Assembly: GCF_000331575.1 (NCBI RefSeq)
Contig: NZ_KB223527.1
Location: 1,833,842 to 1,897,841, forward strand
Direction: 5' to 3'
DNA from: Calidifontibacillus oryziterrae
Lineage (GTDB): Bacteria > Bacillota > Bacilli > Bacillales > Bacillaceae_J
Length of the DNA: 64,000 nucleotides
The notes under the pieces were generated by a model. That model did no database searches. It worked only from the letters and a program-made list of their open reading frames with translations, and was not told where the DNA came from. Shown here piece by piece: positions 51,826 to 61,668 of the stretch. Position numbers and translations under genes: made by a program. Position 1 is the first letter of the stretch. The number at the start of each line of letters is the position of its first letter.

Positions 51826-51995
51826 CTTTTAACATAAATAACAAACGTGCAACTGTAAAAAAATATCAAAACTAGGGAATTTTTGTAGATTAATAGGGAA
51901 TTCCCTGATAGTGCATATTTAGATAGAAAATTTATATTTAAGATATAGAAAATTGCCCGAAAATTTAAAAAACGAAAATGATAAGGGGTGATTAG

Positions 51996-52466
51996 ATGGA
52001 AAATCCAAAAAATATAAAAGCGGGCCAATATGTTGTCTTTACCATTCAAGATAAGCTTTCAGCTTTAGCTATTGAAGAAGTTATCGAAATTATCCGCATG
52101 CAAACTATTTCTAATGTTCCTGGAGTTAAAGACTATATCCCTGGAATGATAAATTTGCGGGGTAAAATCATACCTGTTATTGATTTACATAAAAGGTATA
52201 ACATGTCTGATCTAGAAATAACCAAAAAGACACGTATGGTCATCGTACAGAATGAAGGAGAAGATATTGGCTTAATTGTTGATGAAGTGACGATGGTCAT
52301 TGATGTAGAAGAAAAGGATATAGAACAAACGCTAGAGATGTTTAACTCCTTAGAGAAGGATTGCTATCGTGGATTTGCAAAAGTAAACGGCCAATTAATC
52401 GGCATATTAAATATTCAAAAGGTACTATATCCTGAATATGAATTGGAGGTGAACGGTGTTGAGTGA
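51996..52466 (+). CDS. cheW: Chemotaxis coupling protein CheW
   Basis: 156 residues, AAGGGGTG before the ATG. A single CheW domain (YVVFTIQDKLSALAIEEVIEIIR, PGVKDYIPGMINLRGKIIPVIDL) that links receptors to CheA. First gene of a chemosensory operon with cheA and a receptor gene. It overlaps cheA by 11 bases. Confidence 0.95.
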   Translation: MENPKNIKAGQYVVFTIQDKLSALAIEEVIEIIRMQTISNVPGVKDYIPGMINLRGKIIPVIDLHKRYNMSDLEITKKTRMVIVQNEGEDIGLIVDEVTMVIDVEEKDIEQTLEMFNSLEKDCYRGFAKVNGQLIGILNIQKVLYPEYELEVNGVE

Positions 52467-55131
52467 TTTTGATCTTTCTAGTTATTTATCTGCCTTTTTA
52501 GATGAATTAGATGAACAGCTGCAAATATTAGATGAAAAAGTGCTTGATTTAGAGCAAGACAGTAGTAACCTTGATACAATTCAGGCTATTTTTCGGGCAG
52601 CCCATACATTAAAAGGGTCATCGGCAGCGATGGGCTTTGAAAAAATGAAAGAGCTTACTCATAAGGTTGAAAATGTTTTTGACCTCATCAGAAATCAGCA
52701 ATTGCAGGTGAATACAAATATTATCAACGTCATCTTTGAGTCTATTGATTTTATAAAAGTATTAAAGGATGGAATTATATCTGGGTCTCTCGAAGAAATT
52801 GAAATTAGTCCAGTTGTGGAAAAGTTAGAGAATATAAAAAATGGCACAACTACAGTTGAGGTGGAAAAAGAAAATAATGTGGAATTAGATCCAAAAGAAC
52901 ATAGCAAAACGCCTAATTCTACCTCAAATGGTGTGAATCCTACTCTTAATTTAGATTTAAGTCAAATTGAAAAAATGAAAGAAGCGATTTACTCAGGATT
53001 GAACGTTATATCTGTTCATGTGAGTTTAAATCCTGAAGCACTACTTAAATCAGTACGAGCGTTTTTAATTCAAAATAACTTACTTGAGGTCAGTGAATTA
53101 ATAGGTTCCTTTCCAGAAAATGAAGTGATAGAAAACGATGAAAACTTTGATGGCCAGCTAACCTATATTATAGTAACCAATTCGGCAAATGAAGAAATTA
53201 ATTCAATTGTTAATAGTATTGCGGATATTCAGTCTGTTCAACTTACAAATATTTCTGAAGATAGTCTTAATGAATTTTTATGCAATGACGATAAAACAGC
53301 AACAAAAAATGAATCGACGGGTCAGGAAACTTCTGCTTCAAATGAACAGAAAGTACAAAATGGATCAGGAGCAAAACCTGAAACAAATGGAAAAACGGAA
53401 GGCAATAAATTTAAAGTTCAACAAACAGTTCGCGTTGATGTAGAAAGACTAGAGCATTTGATGAATTTAGTTGGGGAGCTCGTCATTGATCAAACACGGT
53501 TAGCGGATGTGAGAAACCGTTTAGCAGACCGCTATCAAAATGATCCTGAGATTGAGCAGTTTAGTGAAGTTGGAAATCATATTGGGCAAGTTATTAGCGA
53601 GCTGCAAGAAGGTATGATGAAAACAAGAATGCTTCCAATTGAACAGCTATTCAATCGTTTCCCAAGAATGGTTCGCGATTTATGTCAAAAGGCCGGGAAG
53701 GAAATTGATTTCAATATAGAGGGAAAAGAAACAGAATTAGATCGGAATTTAATTGAGGAAATTGGCGATCCTATTATTCATTTGTTGCGAAATTCGCTTG
53801 ATCATGGCGTTGAAGAGCCAGAAGAAAGAGAACGTTTAGGAAAGCCAAGAAAAGGAAGAGTAACATTAAAGGCTTCCCACGAAGAGAATCATATTGTTAT
53901 CACGATTACTGATGATGGCCGCGGTATTGATCCAGAAAAGGTTAAAGCAACTGCTCTGAAAAAAGGGTATGTAACCGAAGAAGACGTTGAGAGAATGACA
54001 GATAAGGATTTAATATTCTTGATCTTTAAGTCGGGTGTCTCAACGGCTAAACAAATCACCGATATTTCTGGTCGTGGTGTGGGTATGGATATTGTCCGCA
54101 GCCATATTGAAAAGCTTAATGGTATGGTCGATATTGATTCAAAGTTGGGAGAAGGAACGACGTTTACAATTAAGCTTCCTCTCACTCTTGCGATTATTCG
54201 CTCCTTGTTAGTGGAATTAGGAGATCGGGAGTTTGCAATTCCTCTTGCTAACGTTCAAGAGATTGTCCGACTGAATAAGGATGAAGTGAAGTCCATTAAG
54301 AATCAAGAAGTAGGTATTATTCGTGATCGAGTACTTCCACTCATCCGTATGCATAGCCGTCTAGGTGCACAGGAAAATAATTTAAATGAGAAAAAACGTT
54401 TATTTGTTGTTGTCGTTGGTTTAGCTGAAAAACGAGTAGGAATTGTTGTTGATCGAACATTAGGAAATCAAGAAATTGTAATAAAACCTTTAGGGAAATA
54501 TATAGGTCAACCAAAATATATAGCAGGTGCAACTATTATGGGGGATGGTAGTGTTGCCCTTATCCTAGACATTGGTTCGATTGTTCGAGAGGAAGGAACA
54601 AAAGAATTAGGAAATCAGGAGTATGACCATAAGGAAATAAGTAGTGAAGATGAAGTTATTCAACTTGCAACATTTAAACTGGGTGCTGAGGAATACGGAG
54701 TTGAAATCGACCGTGTGAAGGATATCATTACAGTTCCGGAAATAACAAAAGTAATTAATGCGCCATACTCGGTATTAGGAATGATCAATTTGCGCGGAAG
54801 GCTTATTCCTGTTATGGATTTAAGACAACGGTTTGATATTGTTCAACAGGAGCTAGATCGGAAATCGAGGATTATGGTTGTGGAGTTTGCAAATCAATTA
54901 GTTGGGATTTTAGTTGACCAAGTCACTCAGGTTATTAAAGTACCGGTAAGAACAATTGAAGCACCACCAGATAATACGAGCCAAGTTGATGCTAAATTTA
55001 TTAAAAATATTAGCAACTTAAATGATAGATTAATTATTTTACTAGATTTGGATCTAATTTTAGACATTCAAGAATTAAAACTATTAACAAATATCGTAGA
55101 AGAGACTAAGCAGCAGCTTGTAGAAATTTAA
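52456..55131 (+). CDS. cheA: Histidine kinase CheA with an additional C-terminal CheW domain
   Basis: 891 residues, longer than a usual CheA (about 670). GTG start; a TTG one codon later is better spaced from GGAGGTG and may be the true start. HPt with H50 (RAAHTLKGSSAAMGF), an extra linker/P2-like region (170-310), dimerisation domain (RLEHLMNLVGELVIDQTRL), ATPase (LLRNSLDHGVEEPEERERLG, DDGRGIDPEKV, GRGVGMDIV), P5 CheW-like domain (about 580-705), and a second CheW domain at about 735-885 (PYSVLGMINLRGRLIPVMDL). No CheY, CheB or CheR is nearby, so output must use proteins encoded elsewhere. Confidence 0.93.
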   Translation: MLSDFDLSSYLSAFLDELDEQLQILDEKVLDLEQDSSNLDTIQAIFRAAHTLKGSSAAMGFEKMKELTHKVENVFDLIRNQQLQVNTNIINVIFESIDFIKVLKDGIISGSLEEIEISPVVEKLENIKNGTTTVEVEKENNVELDPKEHSKTPNSTSNGVNPTLNLDLSQIEKMKEAIYSGLNVISVHVSLNPEALLKSVRAFLIQNNLLEVSELIGSFPENEVIENDENFDGQLTYIIVTNSANEEINSIVNSIADIQSVQLTNISEDSLNEFLCNDDKTATKNESTGQETSASNEQKVQNGSGAKPETNGKTEGNKFKVQQTVRVDVERLEHLMNLVGELVIDQTRLADVRNRLADRYQNDPEIEQFSEVGNHIGQVISELQEGMMKTRMLPIEQLFNRFPRMVRDLCQKAGKEIDFNIEGKETELDRNLIEEIGDPIIHLLRNSLDHGVEEPEERERLGKPRKGRVTLKASHEENHIVITITDDGRGIDPEKVKATALKKGYVTEEDVERMTDKDLIFLIFKSGVSTAKQITDISGRGVGMDIVRSHIEKLNGMVDIDSKLGEGTTFTIKLPLTLAIIRSLLVELGDREFAIPLANVQEIVRLNKDEVKSIKNQEVGIIRDRVLPLIRMHSRLGAQENNLNEKKRLFVVVVGLAEKRVGIVVDRTLGNQEIVIKPLGKYIGQPKYIAGATIMGDGSVALILDIGSIVREEGTKELGNQEYDHKEISSEDEVIQLATFKLGAEEYGVEIDRVKDIITVPEITKVINAPYSVLGMINLRGRLIPVMDLRQRFDIVQQELDRKSRIMVVEFANQLVGILVDQVTQVIKVPVRTIEAPPDNTSQVDAKFIKNISNLNDRLIILLDLDLILDIQELKLLTNIVEETKQQLVEI

Positions 55132-55144
55132 AAGGGGGACATAA

Positions 55145-56692
55145 ATGATGAAAAGCTTGCGAAGCAAAATACTGGGGAGTTTTGCGATTATCCTATCATT
55201 GCTATTACTATTAACTATATATAACTATATTCAAACTAATAATTTTAAAACGAAGGTTGAAGATGCACTAGGGATTGAATTAGAAAAGCTTGTTTATTGG
55301 ATGGAGTTAAACAATAATTTGGCCAATCGGACAGCTCAAGTTCGTGCTTATTTCTTATACGGAAATGAGGACAGTATTGAAGAATTTGAAAGATTGACAG
55401 AAGCTGGTAGAATTGTCCAAGAGGATTTAATGGCACGAAATATCACGGCAGAACAAGAGGCTATTTTTGCAAAAACAGAAGAATGGTATATGTCTGCTCA
55501 AGGATTGTTTGAAATGTATCAAGAGGATCCAGAAGAAGCGATTGCAAACGCTGCAATAATAAAGGACCTTACAACAGAATTAACGAGTGACTTCCAAGGT
55601 GCAGCGGACGAAAGTAGAGCATATATGAGGTCCTTAAGAGAGCAAGTAGTAGAAACAGGAAATACAATTATGTTTATTACGGTATTAATTAGTGTCATTG
55701 CCGTTGCAATTGGGGTTGTTGTTGCATTTGTGTTAGCTCATAAGATTACAGGACCAATTTTGGAAATTGTTCGTCGTTTAAAGAAAGTGGCGGAAGGCGA
55801 TTTAACAGGTGATAAAATTGTGGTCAAAACAAAGGATGAGGTTGGCCAATTAGCTAAAGCAATTAATGATATGGTTTCATCGTTACGTGTTTTAATAGGA
55901 GAATTATTGGAAAGTGCCAATAATTTAGCCGCAAGCTCAGAGGAAATTTCAGCTAGCACTGAAGAAATCGCTTCTGGTAGCCAAATGCAAGCAAACAGTG
56001 CAAGCTTGGCTTCAGAAATGGTTAAAGAAATGGTTAATGCAATTCATGCCGTGTCTGTTAATGCTGAGGAATCAGCAGATTCATCGGAAGAAATGGTAGC
56101 TTCAGCGGCAAAAGGAAATGAAGTAATCCAAGATACGTTGCAAGGAATGAATGAAATCAGTGAAAAGATTTCAGAGCTATCTAGTAAATCCATTCAAATT
56201 GGTGAAATTGTCGAGGTCATTGATGATATAGCGGAGCAAACAAATTTACTTGCACTAAATGCTGCTATAGAAGCAGCGCGTGCAGGTGAGGCTGGAAAGG
56301 GATTTGCAGTTGTTGCCGATGAAGTTCGTAAGTTAGCAGAACGAAGCAGTAAAGCAACTAAAGAAATCTCAGAATTAATTCAATCGATTCAATCTAATAC
56401 AGATGCATCAGTTGAGGCTGTTCATAATGGAAATGAGAAGGCCAATCATGCAGGAAAGGCTTTTGAAGAAATTATTTCTTTAGTAAAGCTTTCAGCTAAT
56501 AAGGTTGGAGAGATTGCTGCAGCTAGCGAAGAACAAAATGCACAATCCCAAGAGGTGTTACAGTCAGTAGAAAGTATTGCTGCAGTATCTGAACAAACTG
56601 CTGCAGGTGTTCAAGAGACGGCTGCTACTGCCCAAGATTTAGCGAAAATGGCTGAAGGTTTAAGTCAATTAGCAGCTAGATTCAGAATTTAG
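55145..56692 (+). CDS. Methyl-accepting chemotaxis protein
   Basis: 515 residues, AGGGGG before the ATG. TM1 (about 10-27), extracellular four-helix bundle (30-175), TM2 (176-199), HAMP (200-255) and a long signalling coiled coil. The conserved hairpin is [20 protein letters not shown]...[20 protein letters not shown]. It is in operon with cheW and cheA and is therefore likely their cognate receptor. The ligand is unknown. Confidence 0.95.
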   Translation: MMKSLRSKILGSFAIILSLLLLLTIYNYIQTNNFKTKVEDALGIELEKLVYWMELNNNLANRTAQVRAYFLYGNEDSIEEFERLTEAGRIVQEDLMARNITAEQEAIFAKTEEWYMSAQGLFEMYQEDPEEAIANAAIIKDLTTELTSDFQGAADESRAYMRSLREQVVETGNTIMFITVLISVIAVAIGVVVAFVLAHKITGPILEIVRRLKKVAEGDLTGDKIVVKTKDEVGQLAKAINDMVSSLRVLIGELLESANNLAASSEEISASTEEIASGSQMQANSASLASEMVKEMVNAIHAVSVNAEESADSSEEMVASAAKGNEVIQDTLQGMNEISEKISELSSKSIQIGEIVEVIDDIAEQTNLLALNAAIEAARAGEAGKGFAVVADEVRKLAERSSKATKEISELIQSIQSNTDASVEAVHNGNEKANHAGKAFEEIISLVKLSANKVGEIAAASEEQNAQSQEVLQSVESIAAVSEQTAAGVQETAATAQDLAKMAEGLSQLAARFRI

Positions 56693-56774
56693 ATTAAGTA
56701 GAAATAATCTTTTGTATCGACTACCGCTTTTCAACAGCAGATAGTCGATATAAATAAAAACTATATATTATGTG

Positions 56775-56853
56775 TTAAAGGCAAACCAATCGAAAGGTTG
56801 GGACGCAAAGCTACGGGTCTAAAGGTATTAATACCAATGATAGCCGGGTTACC
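56775..56853 (+). promoter_or_regulatory. Cyclic di-GMP-I (GEMM) riboswitch
   Basis: All hallmark segments are present in order: AAAGGCAAACC, the GAAAGG tetraloop region, GGGACGCAAAGCTACGGG, then ATGATAGCCGGGTTACC. The expression platform is a terminator at 56864-56896. The CCTCATTC of the aptamer 3' edge can pair with GAATGAAGG inside the terminator, giving an alternative fold. It should set expression of the EAL gene by c-di-GMP level. Confidence 0.93.
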
Positions 56854-56863
56854 TCATTCAAAA

Positions 56864-56896
56864 AAATCCAACAGAATGAAGGTTGGATTTTTTTTA
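56864..56896 (+). terminator. Riboswitch terminator
   Basis: AATCCAAC/GTTGGATT stem, 8-base loop, then T-run, directly after the aptamer. Confidence 0.85.
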
Positions 56897-56979
56897 CCTA
56901 AAATGCAGGGTCTTTTGTAAAGACTACTTAGTTTAGGGTCACTAAGGGGTACTAGCTATGTATGTAAGGGGGGGAGAAA

Positions 56980-57705
56980 ATGTCTCAAAGTGTGTTAAAT
57001 AGAGTAATCGATGAGAACTTATTTGAACACTATTGTCAACCAATTTTTAATTTAAGAAGTAACGAGCAGACAGGTGGGGAACTCCTTTTAAGGACACAGT
57101 TTGGTACTCCAGATTATATTTTTCAAGAGGCAAAAAGAAATAATAAACTTTATGAGTTAGATACGTTGTCAATAATGAATGCAATTCATTCTGCAGCAGC
57201 ATTTAATGACCAATTATTATTTTTAAATGTTTTCCCTTCAACAATAAAAAATCACTCATTCATTCCATTTGTTGAGGGCTTGCTTGAAAATAGAAAAATA
57301 AATAGTGAACGAATTGTATTTGAACTTAATGAGGCAGAAAATATTAACGATATTGCATTGTTAAAAAGGGGAATCAACGATCTTAGAAAAATGGGATTTT
57401 TAATTGCTCTTGATGATATTGGCAAAGGGGAAATGGGGTTAACATATATAGTAGAACTAAATGTTAATTTTCTTAAATTGGACCGCCAATATTCAAAGGA
57501 TTTAGCGATATCTACAAAAAAACAGGATTGGATTAGTGCATTATTATTTTACTGTAAATTAAACAACATCCAATTAATTTTGGAAGGGATAGAAAATGAA
57601 GAAACCCTACATATTGCAAAACAACTTGGAATTGATATGGGACAAGGCTTTTATTTAGGGATGCCTGAGAAAATGAGTTTCGGATATAACAATATTAAAG
57701 GCTAG
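56980..57705 (+). CDS. EAL-domain c-di-GMP phosphodiesterase-like protein
   Basis: 241 residues, a single EAL domain with no sensor part. Visible motifs: ELLLRTQFG (EAL position reads E-L-L), FLNVFPS (Asn), ELNEAE, ALDDIGKG (DDFG-like), LKLDRQ and LILEGIENEE. Metal-binding acids appear kept, so activity is possible, though the signature residue changes leave doubt. GGGGGGAG precedes the ATG. Controlled by the c-di-GMP riboswitch upstream, which would give feedback between c-di-GMP and its own degradation. Confidence 0.88.
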   Translation: MSQSVLNRVIDENLFEHYCQPIFNLRSNEQTGGELLLRTQFGTPDYIFQEAKRNNKLYELDTLSIMNAIHSAAAFNDQLLFLNVFPSTIKNHSFIPFVEGLLENRKINSERIVFELNEAENINDIALLKRGINDLRKMGFLIALDDIGKGEMGLTYIVELNVNFLKLDRQYSKDLAISTKKQDWISALLFYCKLNNIQLILEGIENEETLHIAKQLGIDMGQGFYLGMPEKMSFGYNNIKG

Positions 57706-57753
57706 TTTTGTTCGATAGTGATGTTGTTTTATAGAAGGAGGATAAGGAGAAAG

Positions 57754-58341
57754 TTGAGGAAGGAATGGGATGTTGCAGACATAGATTACTTAAAAGAATA
57801 TATAGGATCTCAAAAAATTACGATGATTGCTGAATCGATGGGTCGCTCTTATGAATCTGTAAGAGTAAAGATGAATAGACTTGGAATGTCAAATACAAAA
57901 GCACAAACAGGATTATTAACAATTGGTGAATTGGCAAAGCTTTTGAAGGTGGAACGTAATACTGTAAAAGGCTGGGTAGAAAGGCACGGTTTATCCTGCG
58001 TAAAAAAAATAACTAGAAGGTCAAAAGCTTTTTATTTAATTAATCCAAAAGACTTCTGGAAGTGGGCTGAAAAACATAAAGATAAGGTTCAGTTTTCTAA
58101 CATTGAACCACGTGTCATAATACCTGAGCCTGCTTGGGTAGAAGACGAAAGACAAAAAGACCAATTTGTGTGTAAGAAGAGAGTTTATAAATATTGGACA
58201 ACAATGGAGGATCGATTGCTTTTGGAATTACGTAACAATAAAAACCTTTCTTTTGCAGAGATAGGACAAAAGATGAATCGAAGCTCTGTTAGTGTTGCAC
58301 GACGATATAGCAGAATTCAATTAAATTCAATCTTACAATAA
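57754..58341 (+). CDS. DNA-binding protein with Myb-like and MerR-like helices
   Basis: 195 residues from TTG at 57754, which follows GAAGGAGGATAAGGAG; an ATG at 57721 is in frame but lacks a binding site. N-terminal SANT/Myb-like helices (DVADIDYLKEYIGS..IAESMGRSYESVRVKMNRLG), a central excisionase/MerR-type HTH (TIGELAKLLKVERNTVKGWV) and a second Myb-like unit at the end (WTTMEDRLLLELRNNKNLSF). Likely a transcription factor. It lies 50 bases after the EAL gene and may share its riboswitch-controlled transcript. Confidence 0.75.
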   Translation: MRKEWDVADIDYLKEYIGSQKITMIAESMGRSYESVRVKMNRLGMSNTKAQTGLLTIGELAKLLKVERNTVKGWVERHGLSCVKKITRRSKAFYLINPKDFWKWAEKHKDKVQFSNIEPRVIIPEPAWVEDERQKDQFVCKKRVYKYWTTMEDRLLLELRNNKNLSFAEIGQKMNRSSVSVARRYSRIQLNSILQ

Positions 58342-58344
58342 AAA

Positions 58345-58436
58345 AGCTGAATCAATGAAAGGGGTGCAGGTCATCTGGTATTACATTAAGCTTAATAATG
58401 TGCCGAAATTCCAGTGAGCTAAACCCCTCTAATGAG
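58345..58436 (-). terminator. Multi-stem structured terminator of the YebC-family gene
   Basis: Nested pairs GCTGA/TCAGC, AGGGGT/ACCCCT, TCA(T)CTGG/CCAGTGA and ACATT/AATGT. On the minus strand the outer stem is followed by six T. It is much larger and more elaborate than a normal terminator. Confidence 0.6.
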
Positions 58437-58451
58437 TCAGCGTTTATTGTA

Positions 58452-59171
58452 TTAATCTTCTAAGTCCACATTGTGATACACTTGTTGAACATCCTCTAAA
58501 TCTTCTAAAGCATCGATCATCTTCTCAAATTGTGCTTGTGCTTCTTCAGGAAGTTTAATATCATTTTGTGCAAGCATCGTTAGTTCAGCGACAGTAAATT
58601 CGGTAATACCAGCACTTCTTAAAGCCTCCTGAACGGAATGAAACTGGTCAGGTTCTGCATATACGATTACGGAATCGTCCTCTTCGATAATGTCACGAAC
58701 GTCTATGTCAGCTTCCATTAATAATTCAAGCACTTCATCTGCTGTTTTACCTTCAATACCAATAACAGCCGTGGCATCAAACATATAAGCTACAGAGCCA
58801 CTTACTCCCATGTTACCTCCATTTTTTCCAAAAGCAGCACGCACCTCTGAAGCAGTACGATTTACGTTATTCGTTAGAGCATCAACAATAACCATTGAAC
58901 CGCTAGGTCCAAAGCCTTCGTATCGAAGTTCATCATAGGTTTCATCCGATCCGCCTTTTGCTTTTTCAATTGCTCGATCGATGATGTGTTTTGGTACATT
59001 ATATGTTTTGGCACGTTCAAGCACAAATTTTAAAGTTTGATTTGAATCCGGATTCGGTTCACCTTGTCTAGCTGCTACATAAATTTCACGGCCAAATTTT
59101 GCGTAAATACGACTTGTATTCGCATCTTTTGATGCTTTCTTATCTTTAATATTATTCCATTTACGGCCCAT
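58452..59171 (-). CDS. yeeI: YebC/PmpR family regulator (YeeI type)
   Basis: 239 residues beginning [20 protein letters not shown], the start typical of the YeeI branch of YebC/TACO1 proteins. Conserved [40 protein letters not shown] and [15 protein letters not shown]. Members act as DNA-binding regulators or as translation factors that relieve stalling on proline stretches. Monocistronic. Confidence 0.95.
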   Translation of the reverse strand: MGRKWNNIKDKKASKDANTSRIYAKFGREIYVAARQGEPNPDSNQTLKFVLERAKTYNVPKHIIDRAIEKAKGGSDETYDELRYEGFGPSGSMVIVDALTNNVNRTASEVRAAFGKNGGNMGVSGSVAYMFDATAVIGIEGKTADEVLELLMEADIDVRDIIEEDDSVIVYAEPDQFHSVQEALRSAGITEFTVAELTMLAQNDIKLPEEAQAQFEKMIDALEDLEDVQQVYHNVDLED

Positions 59172-59441
59172 ATTAACACTCTCTTTCTATTATAAATCTA
59201 ATTTTCAAAGCAAAATGAACGATCCCCTTAACCTACTTGAAACTTCTGGATAGTAGTTTAAGACAATATTCTACTGATAGCTGTGGTAATTTACCACAAA
59301 AATATATTAATACGAAATGAGCTACTTCTTCAACTTTTTTTCAAAAATGCATTTCTCAACTAGTCTAAAATATATATAGATTAAGCTATATAAATTCCGT
59401 TAATCGAGAAATCCTTATATGATTAATTGAAATTCCTATAA
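59172..59441. other. Intergenic region, nothing recognised
   Basis: About 270 AT-rich bases between two minus-strand genes. No clear hairpin, repeat or gene is visible. Confidence 0.4.
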
Positions 59442-61487
59442 CTAATTTCTTGTTAGGAGAGGAAGTACAAAGAAGAAACAACTCCCTTCACCAACGTTGC
59501 TTTTAACCCCAATTTTCCCATTATGAAATTCAATAATTTCCTTTGAGATAGCCAAACCTAAGCCCGCCCCTTTTCGTGTGTTTTCCTTTGAAGAGCTTTT
59601 GTAAAAACGTTCGAATACATGATCTATGTCTTGCTGAATAATCCCGCAACCATTATCAATGCATTGGATCATCACGTTATTACAATCTGCTAGTGTAAGT
59701 TTAAGAGTAATTTGTCCATTTTCTTCAATAAATTTTTGTGCGTTTGTCAAGAAATTCATTATTACTTGTTCAATTCGGTGTGGGTCAATAAAGACATAAT
59801 AACTTTTTTTTGGATCTAATTCATTTTTGTAGGTAAACATAATATTATTTTTTTCTGTTTCTAACTGATATTTTCGATACAAATTTTGAAAATAATGTTG
59901 AATATCAATTTCTTTTTGGTGAAATTCAATTTGTCTTGTTTCCATTTCCGTTAAAGAATGAAGGTCGTTGAAAATTTTTGACATGTATTCGATTTTATCA
60001 TAAACCAATTGAAGATATTTTTTTTCACTGGGAATAACTCCGTCTACCATACCTTTTGTATATCCTTGAATACTTGTCAATGGTGTTCCTAGTTCATGGG
60101 AAATATTGCTGAGTAATCTGCGCCTAGCCTCAGTTGCAGCTTGCAATTGTTCATTTGAAATTTTAAGTTCTGCTGTTCGTTCGGTTACTTCTTTTTCTAA
60201 TGATTCATTAAATACTTTTAGATCCTTCGAAAGTTTTTCAATTTTACCAAACGCTTTTGCATAATTTTTTGATAGATTAAAGGATTGTGTTAGTAAAAAG
60301 AATGTAAGTCCAATTGACGTCATTTCAGTTGTAGAAACAAGATCATTGTAAAAAAGGACATCATTGGTTGCGACATAAATTAATATAATTATTGCAATCA
60401 TATTTAATAAAGAACCTGTACGTTTTCGAATAAGAGCAATGATATAAACATATACAAGATAAAGTAAAATAAGCAAAGTAATTAATTCTAAAGCAACAAC
60501 TGTCATAGTATAAACAATAGCAGGTGTTAAAATAATAAAAATGCTATAAATGGCCATCACAATGACAAGAGCATTTCGGAACGATTGCTTCATCTCTAAA
60601 GGAAATTGCGAATAAGAGTAAAGGATAAGTGATAAAACACCTAAAGTGACTCCTAAATACTCTAATTTCATAACTATTTCCCAATTTAAAAATGATAGAA
60701 GATAGCTTGCCAATCCTTCTTCAAGAATGATCCCCCTTATTGCAATTGAGATACAAAGTATACCGAAGAAAAGAAATGAAAGCTCATTTTTACGTAATGC
60801 AAATAAAGAAAAGTGATAGAGTCCCATAATTAGTAAAGATGAAACAATAATTGCTCGATAAATTATTTTTTTTACCTGATATGTATGAATGACATCTGGA
60901 TCACCTAGAAGGATGGTATCCCATAATCCGGATTTTCGTTGGTGATAATTAGATGCTTGAATGATAAGCTCTACTGATTCGGAAGTAGGTAGAAATTCAA
61001 TTGTTTTTGGAGTAGTTTCAGGCTTCATTGCATTTTTACTTGTGCCTACTATTCCGTTTGAAGATTTTTTTTCACCATTAATCCAAAGATTGTAGGCGGA
61101 TGAAACACTTGGCATGTAGATTGTTTTAATCTTATTTGCTTCTTCATTAGGTATGTTTATGAACAAACGATATGTAGCAACCCCTTTTCTTGTAATCGAT
61201 TGATTGGGTAAATCATAGTGGTTCCAATCATTGGGGACAACAACATAGTTTGGTTCTTTTTCAATGACATTATTCTTAAAGTCATCTGGGTTATAAAGGC
61301 GGTTAAAGTAAAATTCCCATTCTCCATTTAATGCCATTGGTTGTTCATGATTATATTGGTCTATTGTATAAATTCCATTGACTGCAAGAATTGAATCATT
61401 ATTTCCTGTAGTTAGTTTGTTTGCTAGTATTAAAGTAATAATAAATATTAGTACTATATAAAAAAAAGCTAGAATGATTTTTTTCAA
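59442..61487 (-). CDS. 7TMR-DISM histidine kinase
   Basis: 681 residues from TTG, chosen because GGAGGAG lies six bases before it; the frame extends seven codons upstream without a site. An N-terminal membrane helix, an extracellular carbohydrate-binding-like 7TMR-DISM domain (about 45-180, with NGEWEFYFNRL), seven membrane helices (about 195-390), a coiled coil, HisKA (LLSNISHELGTPLTSIQGY) and HATPase (IMNFLTNAQKF, DNGCGI, GAGLGLAI). No response regulator is adjacent, so its partner is elsewhere. The ligand is unknown. Confidence 0.9.
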   Translation of the reverse strand: MKKIILAFFYIVLIFIITLILANKLTTGNNDSILAVNGIYTIDQYNHEQPMALNGEWEFYFNRLYNPDDFKNNVIEKEPNYVVVPNDWNHYDLPNQSITRKGVATYRLFINIPNEEANKIKTIYMPSVSSAYNLWINGEKKSSNGIVGTSKNAMKPETTPKTIEFLPTSESVELIIQASNYHQRKSGLWDTILLGDPDVIHTYQVKKIIYRAIIVSSLLIMGLYHFSLFALRKNELSFLFFGILCISIAIRGIILEEGLASYLLSFLNWEIVMKLEYLGVTLGVLSLILYSYSQFPLEMKQSFRNALVIVMAIYSIFIILTPAIVYTMTVVALELITLLILLYLVYVYIIALIRKRTGSLLNMIAIIILIYVATNDVLFYNDLVSTTEMTSIGLTFFLLTQSFNLSKNYAKAFGKIEKLSKDLKVFNESLEKEVTERTAELKISNEQLQAATEARRRLLSNISHELGTPLTSIQGYTKGMVDGVIPSEKKYLQLVYDKIEYMSKIFNDLHSLTEMETRQIEFHQKEIDIQHYFQNLYRKYQLETEKNNIMFTYKNELDPKKSYYVFIDPHRIEQVIMNFLTNAQKFIEENGQITLKLTLADCNNVMIQCIDNGCGIIQQDIDHVFERFYKSSSKENTRKGAGLGLAISKEIIEFHNGKIGVKSNVGEGSCFFFVLPLLTRN

Positions 61488-61668
61488 ACGAATCTCCTCC
61501 AACAACACTCTAAATTAATGGCAGTAGCTTGGGAGAAAAATAAATAAATTTAGAGTTCTCCTTTAAATCTACCATTTTAGTAAAAAATTTCAATTATGAA
61601 GCCAAGCAATTATCCTCCCTTCCTGCATATATTTATATAGATGCCTATGTAAGGGAGTTGATGTGTAA

